In this document: one piece after another, positions 10,009 through 20,950 of the stretch | Layout: the number at the start of each line of letters is the position of its first letter | Numbering within the stretch: position 1 is the first letter of the stretch | Source: JADLHS01 sp049840435 | GTDB lineage: Bacteria > Verrucomicrobiota > Verrucomicrobiia > Limisphaerales > JADLHS01 | DNA: 64,000 nt | Direction: 5' to 3' | NCBI GenBank assembly: GCA_049840435.1 | Contig: JASGKY010000011.1 | Coordinates: 1 to 64,000 of the forward strand | The notes under the pieces: generated by a model | Seen by the model: only the letters and a program-made list of their open reading frames with translations | The model's database searches: none | What the model was told of the DNA's origin: nothing | Program-made: the position numbers and the translations under genes

Positions 10009-10851
10009 ATGAAATTCATTCGTTGCATCCCGGTGCTAGTCATCGCATTTGCTATCAACCTGCACGCTGATCCGATTCCCGAAAACCTCCGCCAGAACGG
10101 CTGGTTTATCGGGGCGCAAGCGTACACGTTCAAGGAATTCACTGCCTTCGAGGCGATCGCCAAAACCAAGGAAGCGGGTGGCAACGTGATTGAGTTCTAT
10201 CCGGGCCAGACCCTAAAGCCGGGCTCGTCGGAAAAGGTTCACCACAACATGTCGGAAACTGCGCGGACAGAACTCCAAGCCGAGTGCGCTCGACAAGGCG
10301 TTCGCGCTGTGAACTACGGCGTGGTCGGCGCCAACAATCCAGAAGAAGTCCGCGCCATCATGAGCTTCGCCAAGAAGATGGGGCTCTACGCGGTGTGCAC
10401 GGAATCAACCGAGCAAATCGCGGCGTGGGAAACCAACGCCAAGGAGTTCGACATCAAAGTCGCCTTTCACGAACACGGCGGTTCGATGAGCAATCCCAAC
10501 TATAAAGTTTGGAATCCGCTCTACATTCGCGGGGTGGTGGAGAGTCGCGACCCGCGCATCGGTGCCTGCGCCGACCTTGGTCACTGGTGCACATCCAATC
10601 TCAAGCCGGTGGAATGCATCCGGATTCTCAACGGCCGTATTGTCAGTGTGCATCTCAAAGACAAGGCCGCCAACGGCAACGCACCGGTGGTGGTGGCGGG
10701 CGCTGGGGTGGTGGATGTTGCTGCCTGTCTGGAGGAATTAAAGCGCCAGAAATTTGACGGGCACATCTCAGTCGAGCACGAGAACGATTGGAAGGATAAC
10801 GTTTCCCAAGTGCGCACCAACATTGACTTCGTCAAAGCGCGCGCGAAGTAA
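10009..10851 (+). CDS. Exported sugar isomerase/epimerase-like TIM-barrel protein
   Basis: A 280-residue protein of the xylose-isomerase-like/AP-endonuclease-2 fold, with a signal peptide (FIRCIPVLVIAFAINLHA). Metal-ligand signatures of the family are visible: FHEHGG, GACADLGHWC, SVHLKDK and SVEHENDW. The length is normal for the family. It follows the GH127 gene on the same strand after 160 bases and is ended by an intrinsic terminator at 10883-10912, so it may be the last gene of locus A. Periplasmic members of this family are common in Verrucomicrobiota and Planctomycetes; isomerase, epimerase or 3-keto-glycoside chemistry cannot be told apart here. Confidence 0.85.
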   Translation: MKFIRCIPVLVIAFAINLHADPIPENLRQNGWFIGAQAYTFKEFTAFEAIAKTKEAGGNVIEFYPGQTLKPGSSEKVHHNMSETARTELQAECARQGVRAVNYGVVGANNPEEVRAIMSFAKKMGLYAVCTESTEQIAAWETNAKEFDIKVAFHEHGGSMSNPNYKVWNPLYIRGVVESRDPRIGACADLGHWCTSNLKPVECIRILNGRIVSVHLKDKAANGNAPVVVAGAGVVDVAACLEELKRQKFDGHISVEHENDWKDNVSQVRTNIDFVKARAK

Positions 10852-10882
10852 GCCGGCCTCTCGCACAAAACAATTCTGTTTG

Positions 10883-10912
10883 CCCCGCTGGAGGAAAATC
10901 TGGCGGGGTTTT
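10883..10912 (+). terminator. Intrinsic terminator after the isomerase-like gene
   Basis: Stem CCCCGC (10883-10888) pairs with GCGGGG (10903-10908), followed by TTTT. It starts 32 bases after the stop codon and closes locus A. Confidence 0.75.
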
Positions 10913-11494
10913 CTGTTTGCCTTTCACCCAGTTAATTTGTTTTCAGCGCACATCATGAAATCTGCAACGGCCAATTCTTACCGTCACATTTTCGCGGGCG
11001 ATTTTTCTGGAGTCCTTCATTGTGATAGCTTGCAGCACGCTTTTGCTCAATCCACTTGATAAAGTTGGCATGCTTGAATCGTTGTGGGGGCTTGGGGTTG
11101 GCTCGCGATGACGTGCCAGGAAGGATGCTCATTCAGCGAAATCTTTAGTAGGAGTTTGCTTTGCGAGGGAGACCGAGTGGGGAGTATTAGTCGTTTTGTA
11201 TTCATAAAGGTATTCACTTTAGTAGATGACTTTTGCACACTATGGGCCCTCATGTTTTATTACACTTCTTAAAGCCTGAAAAGGCGAGGCACATCAAATT
11301 TGATGGGTTTTTCAAAACATAAACACTCGTTGTCGGATTTTGCGTATTCGAGTTGCTGTGTGTTTGTGCTGGCAGACGGCGATGGGATTCTGGCGCGCGG
11401 TCTTCAATGTGCAGGCCATCGCAGTGACGCCTGACCAGAAAGTCGGCAGGGTATTGCGAACATGGGATGAAGCTATGAGCCTTGGGGCAGTAAC
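10913..11494. other. Intergenic region without a convincing gene
   Basis: About 580 bases, AT-richer than the flanks, between the two loci. The longest open frames have no recognisable product. It holds a small hairpin near 11274-11286 (GCCT-GAAA-AGGC) and a perfect 14-base palindrome, CATCAAATTTGATG, at 11292-11305 followed by GGGTTTTT. The palindrome could be an operator or a weak terminator. No tRNA or known RNA fold was recognised. Confidence 0.5.
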
Positions 11495-11528
11495 AACGAT
11501 TTAAACCTTACCCAAGTATTAAATCGTT
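11495..11528 (-). terminator. Inverted repeat downstream of the second response regulator
   Basis: Arms AACGATTTAA (11495-11504) and TTAAATCGTT (11519-11528) are perfectly complementary around a 14-base loop, 12 bases after the stop of the minus-strand regulator gene. It is AT-rich and lacks a strong U-tract, so its termination efficiency is uncertain. Confidence 0.45.
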
Positions 11529-11539
11529 TGTATTACGAT

Positions 11540-12241
11540 TTATTTTTCGGGAATGGCTTTGAAAGTCGTGGTGCGCTGAAGATATTTGGTTACGGCCTCG
11601 GCGCGACAACGAACGTGGAGTTTTTCATAGATCCGTCTTAGATGGCCACGTACTGAGTCGTAACTGATGCCCATCTGGGGCGCGATTTGTTTGTTGCCGA
11701 GCCCCTTGGAAACCAAGGCCAGCAATTCGGTTTCCAGCTCGGACAATTCTACGGAATCAGATGGATCAACGCCTTGTTGCTGAAACGTCTCAACCATCAT
11801 GCGTGCGATCTCTCTGGTCATGGGCGCCCCGCCGGAACGCACTTCGGCAATCGCGGCCAAGAGTTCTTTGGGATTGCAACGTTTGAGGAGGTAGCCGCTG
11901 GCGCCAGCTTTGAGCGCTTGGAAGAGCAGGTCGCGGTCGCGATAGACCGTTACAACAATGACCTGTAGCGCTGGCAGGAGCTGTTTGAGTCGGGCGGTGC
12001 AGGCGATTCCAGATTTGCCCGGCAGTTGGATATCCATAAGGACGACGTCGGGTTGTAGTCGCGGGATTTCGACCAAGGCTGTCTCGGCGTCGACGCAGGC
12101 GCAGACACACTGATAACCTGGAGCGGAGTTGATCCATTGCTGCAATGAACGCCGGATGCCGGGGTGGTCCTCGACGATGGCAACTGTGGTCAGCAGTGGC
12201 TGGAGTGGGGCAACGGGCGCGGCTTCGAGGAGCTGTTGCAT
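11540..12241 (-). CDS. NarL/LuxR-family response regulator, divergent from sensor kinase
   Basis: A 233-residue regulator. The receiver domain has acidic residues in VAIVEDHPG, phospho-acceptor Asp70 in VVLMDIQLPG, and the conserved Lys in YLLKRCN. The LuxR-type HTH runs from LSELETELLALVSKG to DSVRGHLRRIYEKL. A ~15-residue N-terminal extension precedes the receiver. It is transcribed away from the PA14-containing kinase gene starting at 12343, with only ~100 bases between them, so the two probably share a control region and form the two-component system for locus B. It is a close relative of the locus A regulator. Confidence 0.94.
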   Translation of the reverse strand: MQQLLEAAPVAPLQPLLTTVAIVEDHPGIRRSLQQWINSAPGYQCVCACVDAETALVEIPRLQPDVVLMDIQLPGKSGIACTARLKQLLPALQVIVVTVYRDRDLLFQALKAGASGYLLKRCNPKELLAAIAEVRSGGAPMTREIARMMVETFQQQGVDPSDSVELSELETELLALVSKGLGNKQIAPQMGISYDSVRGHLRRIYEKLHVRCRAEAVTKYLQRTTTFKAIPEK

Positions 12242-12342
12242 TGTAAAACTAGAGTGACGGTTTGCGGAGACAGGATGAATTTAAGAGTTCCCGGCGTGAA
12301 TTCAATTCGGAAAATTCGAGTTGCCGATTACAATCGCTGACC

Positions 12343-15300
12343 ATGAGTCAGTTGGTTTCATTTTTCAAAGCAAGTCTGGCGATTTGCCTGACCGGCTTGG
12401 TGCTGGTTTGCCATTCAAGTGGCGCGGCTGAAACCGTTGCTGGGCTTCAGGATTATCCGCGCGTCTCCAATATTTCGCAGTTCCGCAATATCATCAACCG
12501 GGCAGAGGCGAGGGTTTGCGTGTTCGAGCTCCATGGGACAGTGCTGGCGGTGGACGCTGCTGCGAACATCATTTTTCTGCAGGATGATACGGCCCTGGAA
12601 GTCCTCCAGATGAATTTTCAGGGAACATTGCAGCCAGGACAGAAAATCCATCTCTGGGGGACCAACTATGTCGTTCGGACGGATTATGGTTTGAGTTTCG
12701 GGAAGCATCCGGTGGTTGAAAACGATGGCTTGCATTCGCGGCTTGAGCGGGAGGGCACGGTTTTTTTGCAAGCTGGGCGGCATCCTTTGCTTATTTCATG
12801 GTTTAATTACACGGTGGATAGCTTCCTTGAATTATCTTGGCTGGGGCCGGCAGGCGGGCGGGTGCGCATTCCGGAGGCGGCGCTGTTTCGTCGCGAGTCG
12901 CAACCGGGTGATGCCGGTCAATCCTTCGTGCCTGGTTTAAACTTTCGTTGTTTCGAGGGGCTGGGGCAAAGATTGTTCGACTTCGAAAATCTCCATCCGG
13001 TCAAGACTGGCTCTGTCTCTCATCTGGATGTCAATGTTAAGACCCGCAATGAACATGTGGCGCTGGAATTCACCGGGTTTCTGGATGTGCCCACGAACGG
13101 CGTTTACACATTTTATCTCGATTCGGATGATGGCAGCCGGTTCTTTCTGGATGATGCACCGCCGCGCGTGGCGGTGGTGGGGGCAGAGCCAGTGCCGTCG
13201 CCGCGTCCCGTTGCTCCGGGAGAATTGCTGGCGGCGGGACAGGCTTCATTCTGGGGGCAAGTCACAGGGACGATTACTTATTTGAGTCGGCAACAGAATG
13301 GCGCGGAAATGGAACTGGGGAGCGACGCCAATGGCTTGCGGGTTAAAATTATGAATTCACGGGATGGGCTGCCGATTCATCTGTTGCGGTCGCGCGTGCG
13401 TGTCACGGGGATTTGCCTGAATACTCGCAATGCTGATGGGCAGCCGGGCGTGGCGTTGCTGACGGCGCCGAATTGGGAAAGTGTGCAAGTGTTGGAAGCT
13501 GCTCCCGACCATTGGACAACTCTGAGCAGCGTAAAATTGACTGAACTCCCAGCTATCCGTCAAACCGACACGGATGCCGTCATCCATGCTGTTGGGAGGC
13601 TCTCTGCGCGCGCCCCGGAAGGATTGATGGCGTTGGAAGAGGGCACCAATTTCGTTTTTCTGCAACTTTTGAATCCGTTCGCCAGCAAAGTTGGAGATCA
13701 AGTCGAGTGTCTGGGGCGGTGGGGGCGGCACGGCACGAATCTGGTGTTGCGAGAGGCGGTGGTGCGTTCTCTGGCGCAGGCGCGGGAAGAGCCGCAGGAA
13801 AAGCCGTTGCCATTGCTGACGACCGCCGCCCAAGTTCAGCAGTTGAAACGCGAAGAAGCCCGGCGTGGTTTTCCAGTGCGGCTTCGTGGCGTGGTTACCT
13901 GGGTTTCGGATCATCACGAAGCCTTGGTTATTCAGGACTCAACTCGCGCAGTGTTTGTCACCATTGGTTCGGTTTGGAAATCCAATATGCCCGTGCCGGG
14001 AGAGTATCTGGAGATTGAAGAAGCCAGCGATCCGGCGGATTTCTCGCCGATTGTCAAAATGACCAAGGTGACGCGGCTGGGTGTGGGGCGGATGCCGACG
14101 CCGGTCTCGCCAACCTTGGAGCAAATGATCAACGGCAGCTTGGACGCGCAGTATGTTGAAATCAGTGGTTTTGTCACCGGAGTGCAAAGCAATACGGTCA
14201 CTTTATTCACCCGAACCGGGCCGATCGAACTCAATGTGACGCTCAATTCATCCGAGCCGTTGGCCCCCTATTTACATGCCATGATCCGGCTGCGCGGGCC
14301 TTTATTTGCGAATTGGGATCCGATCACTCACCAAGTCATTCCCAATCTGCCGCCCCTCCTCAAGAGCGCCAGCCTTCAGGTGGATGTTCCAGCGTCAGTC
14401 GATCCGTTCCGAGTGCAACCCATGGCGGCGGCGGAATTGTTGCAATTCAATGTTCAACCTGAAACGTTCCGCCGAGTCAGAATTTCGGCGCAAATTCTTC
14501 AAGCCGGGGGAAGCATTTATTACGCAATGGATGGAGGGATTGGGGTGCGGATTCAACCGACGCAACCGGTGGAGATTGCCCCCGGCGCGATTGTGGACAT
14601 TGTTGGTTTCGCTGATGTGGGAGGAGTCACTCCGATTTTGCGGGAAGCCATTTTGCGTAAGACCGGGCAAGCCCAGTTGCCGGCGGCGCGGAAACTCGAC
14701 CTCAGTGCACTCAATGGGCAGGTACCGATTCGACGCGGGTTTGGGTGGAAGGATTACTGGTCGACTTGAAGGAGAGCGGGCCCGAACAGGTGCTGGAGGT
14801 GCAAACCGGATTGAAAGGCTTTATCGCGCGATTGCGCATCAAGGAAAAGCCAGCCGCGCACTGGCAGGTGGGCAGCCGTTTGAAACTAACAGGCGTCTTT
14901 GTTGGGCAGGGCGGGAGTCGGATGGAGCAGAGCGATGTGAATTCATTCGAGTTGTTGTTGAATTCTCCCAGCGATGTGGTGGTGGTGGCGCTGCCCCCTT
15001 GGTGGACTTTGCCCCGACTGCTGGCGGCGGTCGCGGTTTTGGCTGTCGGACTGATGCTGACCTTTTTGTGGATCACCGTATTGCGCCGTCAAGTGGAGCG
15101 GCGGACCATCCAGCTACAGCGGGAGATTGGTGGGCGCGAGCGCGCGGAAAAGGAGCGGGCCATTGAACAGGAGCGCGCCCGGATTGCGCGGGACTTGCAC
15201 GATGACATGGGCAGTAACGTGACTGAAATCAATATGCTGGCCATGACTGCGCTGGAAATGAAAATCAAGCCGGAGGAGCGCGGCGAGTTTTTGCAACTGA

Positions 15301-15764
15301 TCGCCGACAAGTCGGGTTCGATGGTCACAGTTCTGGACGAACTAGTGTGGGCTGTGAATCCGAAAAACGATACGCTTGCTTCCCTGGCGGAGTATCTGGC
15401 CAGTTTTGCTGAGGAGTATTTTTCCCGAACTCAAATCAACTGTCAGGTGGAGATTCCGCTGGCTTTCCCCAACCGGACGGTTGCGGCGGAGGCCCGGCAT
15501 CATGTGGTGCTCGCAGTCCGGGAGGTTTTCAATAATGCCGTTCGCCATGGCAAACCCAGCGAAGTGTCCTTGCGGATGGCGCTGGCAGCGGAGCAGTTTG
15601 AGATTCTGATCCAAGACAATGGGGTCGGCTTTGATCTAAAACGCCATTCCCAAGGAAATGGGTTGGCCAATCTGCAAGAGCGCATGCGTGAGTTGAAAGG
15701 CCAATGCCGCATCGAGTCGCAACCCGGACAGGGGACTTGCGTTGCGTTCTGCCTGCCACTCTGA
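12343..15764 (+). pseudogene. PA14-containing sensor histidine kinase split by one frameshift
   Basis: Two frames make one kinase. The first (ATG at 12343, stop at 14769) has a signal peptide (LAICLTGLVLVCHSSGAAE), PA14-like segments (AGRHPLLISWFNYT; GFLDVPTNGVYTFYLDSDDG) and repeated OB-fold-like modules (VRLRGVVTWVSDHHEALVIQ). The second (from about 14722) continues without a break in homology: VWVEGLLVDLKE, a membrane helix (LLAAVAVLAVGLMLTFLWI), the HisKA_3 box RIARDLHDDMGSN with His encoded at 15198-15200, and HATPase motifs (REVFNNAVRHG, DNGVGFDL). The switch is near 14715-14725 and is explained by loss of one base. The gene either is inactivated or contains a sequencing or assembly error. 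Its upstream neighbour is the divergent NarL regulator; the alpha-mannan-type hydrolase genes follow. Confidence 0.85.
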
Positions 15765-15775
15765 ATTGCGTCGGG

Positions 15776-15817
15776 CAGAATTCCGCCCCAATGAGTTTGG
15801 GCCATTTGAGTCGTTGG
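15776..15817 (+). repeat. Copy 1 of a short dispersed intergenic repeat
   Basis: Contains GGGCCATTTGAGTCGTTGG at its 3' end and CAGAATTCCGCC at its 5' end. It aligns to the copies at 25581-25629 and 33300-33348, with a ~5-base insertion before GGGCC. It lies just after the kinase stop at 15764. Confidence 0.55.
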
Positions 15818-15948
15818 ATGCCGGTCATTGGCCTGCCAGACTTTGTAGCGTGTCACAGATTTGTTTGTTCAATCGAGATTCGCTCGGAAGGCAACGCTCC
15901 AGAGGCGTTCAGCCCTATCGCCACCGAAATCGCCGCGCCCGATGGGGG

Positions 15949-18523
15949 GTGATTGTAGCGCTGCTGGTTATGGCGGTCAGAGTTCCCCAAGTCGCGGCGG
16001 AATCCTTCGGGATTAAGTTTTTGGGCAATTCGAGCGGCAACGGTTCACCGCAGTGCGGGTGTGATGTTGATTTCCGGTTGGACCAACATAGCCACGGCAA
16101 GTTTCACCTCAGGTACCATTTGGTCGAGCGATGGCTTGGTCGCGGCAACGTTGACCCGCACCGGGCCGGGCCGGGGGAATATCTGGCATAGCGGTGCTGC
16201 GCCGGATGGCGGGAACGGTTCGTTGTTGGACGGTTACAACGATGGCATGAAGAATAGTCCGGCCACCAATATCATCAGCGGCCTGACGGGTTCTTCCTAT
16301 ACGGTTTATCTCTACACAGCGGGTGATGCGGCCCGACCGGCTAACACTACAGATTGGCTGCCGAATTACACTGTCAACGGGGTTCAATACTGTACAGGCA
16401 ACCCTGAATGGGAGCGGGCCGTTTCCGGGCTTCATTCAAGGTGGAAAGACTCTGGTCAACAACAACACCTATCCGCCGCCCCTAACTTACGGCAATTACA
16501 TTCAGATTGATAATGTCGTTCCGATCGGAGGCACGATCACCATTTCTGCCAACTCCGATAATCGGACCTGGCGCTCGCCGCTCAACGGCATCGAAATCGT
16601 AGCCAATACCAGCGCTCCATTGATCCAAATGCCGCCCGCTGCTCAAAGGCATTACCTCGGAGGCACGGCTCAATTCTCGATCTTCGCCAAAGGGATGAAT
16701 CCCATGACTTATGCTTGGCGCAAAAATGGCGTGAGCTTGGATGACGGTGGAAATATTTCGGGATCAAAGACAAATTCTTTGACCATCACAAATCTGGCTT
16801 TGACGGATGCGGGAGATTACACGGTGGTGGTGACGAACAGTTTTGGTTCGGTCACCAGCTTGGTGGCGCATCTGGAGGTTGCGGTGGAGACGCCGGCGGA
16901 TCGGGCCATTGATGCGTTCAATCAGGCGTACCTGATCCAAACCAATAACCTGACTTACTATGCGAGCAGTTTGACCAACCGGGCACCCGATGGCACGTGG
17001 ACCATGTGTCTGAACATTCAAGGGATGCAGGATGCCTATGAACGAACCGGCAGCCCGCAGCATCTGCAATTGGTCAATAGTCTGCTGGTCACCTTCCTGA
17101 TTCAAACGCCGCCACCGTGGTCTTGGGATGGGTGGAACGACGACATCGGTTGGTTCTCGCTGGCTTTGGTGCGGGGTTATCAGATGACGGGCAACGCCAA
17201 TTTTCTCGCGCAAGCCGAGTATGGTTTCAATTACGCGTTTGGACGGGGCTGGGATACCAATTTCAATAACGGCGGCATTTGGGAGCAGCAACCCGAATAC
17301 ACTCCGCCCGGCCAATCAATCAGTAAAGAGGCGTTATCCAACGACAGTCTCGCGCAGGTGGCCTGCATGTTGTATCAAAGCACGCAAAACCCGGTTTATC
17401 TCGACCGGGCGCAGCAGATCTACGCGTGGGTGCGGACCAATATCTTTAATCCGCAAACGGGGCAGGTTTACGCTGGCATCGCCACCAACGGCGTCGTGAA
17501 TCAAAGCAGTGCGCTCTACAATCAGGGAACGTTTGTCGATCTCGCCAATCTGCTGTATCGAATCACTGGACAACAATTTTATTACGACGACGCGCTCAAG
17601 GCGGTTGAGTTCACCAGGAACAACCTGACAGTGAATGGCGTTTTTAATAACAGCGCTTCGTGGATCAATACCTGGGCCGCCGAGTTTGCTCGAGGGCTGG
17701 GGCACTTCGTTCGCGATAACAATTTGTGGAGCACCTACTATCCTTGGATGTGGGCCAATGCCAACGCGGCTTGGGCCTGTCGCCGGACTGATCTGGACAT
17801 TGCTTGGAATCAGTGGACGCAACCGACGCCGACCAACAACATGATTGCGAATTGGGCTGTCAACGCCGTGGCGATGCTTCAAGTTACCCCGACAACGCAG
17901 CCGGGCTTTATCAATTGCACCAATCAACTAAGCGGACCGTGATCGGGACGCCGGGTTCATATAACAATGGCGGCAGCACGATTGCCAAGGCATTTGATAA
18001 TAACTTAAGCACGTTCTTCGACGCCCCAGTAGCCTCGGGCGCTTGGGTTGGATTGGATTTTGGTGTCGGGGTCAGCAATGTCATCGGGCAGATCAATTAC
18101 TGGCCGCGGGCGGGCTATGCTGACCGGATGCGCGGAGGCGTGTTTCAAGGGGACAACAGTCCTGCATTCTCCGCTCCAGTCACGCTGTTCACCATCGCCA
18201 CGGCCCCGCCAGAAGGTGGCGTGGTGACGCCCCAGCCGATCACGAATCTCAAGGCGTTTCGCTGTGTGCGTTACGTTAGTCCGAACAATGGCTCGTGTAA
18301 TGTGGCGGAGTTGAAATTCTTTGCGCCCAATCCACCGCCAATGCCACCACATCTGACCAACAGCTGGAATGGAACACAGCTAATCCTTAGCTGGCCAATT
18401 GGCAGCAAGCTTTTGGAGGCGACAAATTTGTCCGGACCGTGGATTATCAACGGCTCGGCCATCTCGCCATTCGGGGTGACGCCAGCAGAACCGCAAAAAT
18501 ATTATCGGTTAATGTTGCAATAA
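15949..18523 (+). pseudogene. GH76-like alpha-1,6-mannanase with Ig and discoidin modules, frameshifted
   Basis: The product can be followed through four successive frames. Frame 1 (GTG near 15949) gives a signal peptide (VIVALLVMAVRVPQVAAES) and FGIKFLGN. It shifts near 16050 to ISGWTNIATASFTSG and again near 16375-16400 to FPGFIQGGKTLV. An Ig-like domain (FSIFAKGMNPMTYAWRKNG) is followed by a GH76-type (alpha/alpha)6 catalytic domain with the family's paired Asp in WNDDIGWFSLALVRGYQMTG. A last shift near 17925-17942 leads into a discoidin (F5/8C) domain (GSTIAKAFDNNLSTFFD) and the shared C-terminal module (LEATNLSGPW to YYRLMLQ at 18523). The intact protein would be about 850 residues, a secreted endo-alpha-mannanase-like enzyme. 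Three frameshifts mean decay or sequence error. Confidence 0.75.
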
Positions 18524-18587
18524 TGCAGGTCCAACGCAGTCAGGTTTGCTAAACCAGATCTTGAATCTTAATTGCCTCAAATACTTC

Positions 18588-20852
18588 ATGAAAAATCTGT
18601 TCTCGCCTTTCATCTTATCCAGCGCCGTTTCGCTGTGTCTGAGTCTTGTGTGCCATGCTAAGTCGCCGGTGGATTCAGTGAATCCTTTCATCGGCACGGA
18701 TGCGCACGGGCATGTTTATCCAGGCGCGACGGTCCCGTTTGGAATGGTGCAACTCTCGCCTGACACCCGGACGACTACTTGGGACGGATGTGCGGGCTAT
18801 CACTATTCTGACAGCAGCATTCTTGGTTTCACGCATAATCACTTGACCGGCACGGGCTGCGCGGACTTGGGGAATGTCTTGCTGATGCCGACGGTGGGGG
18901 CGCTGAAACTAGTGCCGGGGGCTAAGCCGGGGGAGGGGTATCAAGCCCGGTTCTCGCATCAGGATGAAACAGCTCGTCCCGGTTATTATTCCGTCCGCTT
19001 GCCGGATTATCAGGTCAAAGTCGAATTAACCGCCACCGCGCGGGCTGGCTTTCATCGCTACACCTTCCCCGCCACCGAGGCGGCCCACATCGTTGTGGAT
19101 CTTCAGCACGGCGTCGGTAACAACGTCACCGAGGCGCAACTGACCATTGAGAATGATCACACAGCCAGCGGTTATCGCCGCAGCGAGGGGTGGGGGGGCG
19201 GTAAGGTGTATTACTTCGTGATGGAATTCTCCAAGCCGTTCGCGACTTCCGGCGTCGCACAAGCCGACAAGGACGTGGCGGGAACACAAACCACCGGCAA
19301 GGAGACGAAGGGCCACTTTGACTTCAAGACCAAGGCGGGTGAAAAGATTCTGGTCCGCTTGGGCTTATCGACCGTCAGCGTCGAGGGCGCCCGCAAGAAT
19401 CTGCATACGGAAATTCCTACCTGGGACTTCGAAGCCGTGGCGTCCGCGGCAACCAAGCACTGGAAACAAGCTTTGAGTGTGGTCGCGGTTGAAACTCCCG
19501 ACAAGAATCGCGCGCAGACCTTTTACACCGCGCTCTATCATACGCTGGTGGCGCCAACACTTTTAGCGATGTGGACGGACAGTTCCGCGGACCGGATGGG
19601 AAAGTCCACGCGGCCAAGGGCTATGATTATTATACGGAGTTGTCCTTGTGGGATACGTTTCGCGCCGAGAATCCGCTCCTAACGTTGATCCAGCCCGGGC
19701 GCGTGAATGACTTTGTGACCACGATGTTGGAACACTTCAAGATTTTCGGACAGAACACGCTGCCGGTCTGGCCGGAAGGCGGCAAGGAAACCTGGTGCAT
19801 GATCGGCAACCACGCGATTCCGGTGATCGCGGAGGCGCATTTGAAAGGCTTTCGCAACTGGAATGCGGATGAGGCGTTGCAGGACATGATCGCGTCCACC
19901 GATAAAAACCGGGAACAACTCGAAGCCTACCGCGAGAAAGGTTTTATTCCTACCGGCAATGGCGTGCAAAGCGTCTCCAAGGTTTTGGAATATGCGTATG
20001 ATGATGCGTGCATCGGTCGCTTTGCGCTCGCACTGGGCAAGAAGGATATTGCCGAAAAGTATTTTAAGCGGTCACAGAATTGGACCAACGTTTTCGATTC
20101 GAGCACGGGCTTCATGCGTGGTCGCACCGCTGATGGCAGTTGGGTGACACCGTTCGGAAAAACGGAGATGAACAGCATTACGTTTAACGAGGTACACCGA
20201 AGCCAACGCCTGGCAGTATAATTTCTTCGTGCTGCATAACGTGCCGGAATTGATCGCGAAATTGGGCGGAGACGAGAAATTCGTCGCTCGGCTCGACGAG
20301 ATGTTTGACACCACCGAAACCATTCCCAACCTAGCCATGATTCCGGACGTGACGGGCGTCATTGGGTTGTATTCGCATGGCAATGAGCCCGACCAGCACA
20401 ACCCCTATCTATACAATTACGCCGGGCAGCCGTGGAAGACGCAGGCTCGCGTCCGGCAGGTGGCCGACACCATGTATAACCATACACCGGCGGGCATTTG
20501 CGGTAATGACGACTGCGGTCAAACCTCCGCGTGGTTCGTTTTCTCAGCGATGGGTTTTTATCCCGTTGATCCAGCCAGTGGCATTTATGTTTTAGGCAGC
20601 CCGTTAGTGGACAAAGTCACGTTGAAGCTTGATGCCAAACATTACGGCGGACGTTCTTTCACCATCGTGGCGAAGAACAACTCGGCGAAGAATCCTTACA
20701 TTCAATCGGCGACGCTGAACGGGAAAGCCATCACCCGGAGTTGGATTTCGCACGCGGAAGTGGCGGCGGGCGGCAAGCTCGTGCTGACGATGGGGCCGAC
20801 TCCGAATAAAACCTTTGGCGCCGCGTTGGCGGATCGTCCGCCGCAGTCGTGA
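18588..20852 (+). pseudogene. GH92 alpha-mannosidase, two frameshifts
   Basis: ATG at 18588 begins a signal peptide (LFSPFILSSAVSLCLSLVCHA). GH92 hallmarks follow in order: VNPFIGTDAHGHVYPGATVP, GMVQLSPDTRT, GFTHNHLTGTGCADLG, then LSLWDTFRAENPLLT in a second frame, and GNDDCGQTSAWFVFSAMGFYP back in the first. Breaks occur at the T-run 19561-19565 (one T missing restores LFSDVDGQF) and at 20191-20192 (one extra G; its removal gives EYTEANAWQYNFFV). All catalytic-domain motifs are otherwise preserved, so the breaks are recent or are sequence errors. GH92 enzymes are Ca-dependent exo-alpha-mannosidases. The length (~755 residues when repaired) is normal. Confidence 0.87.
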
Positions 20853-20950
20853 GATGTTTATTGAACCGCTGCTGGCACTATTTCAAATCCGAGGAACAAT
20901 AAATCCTCAGACTGTTGTAAACACTGGTGATCAGCCCAAGCCATTCAAGC

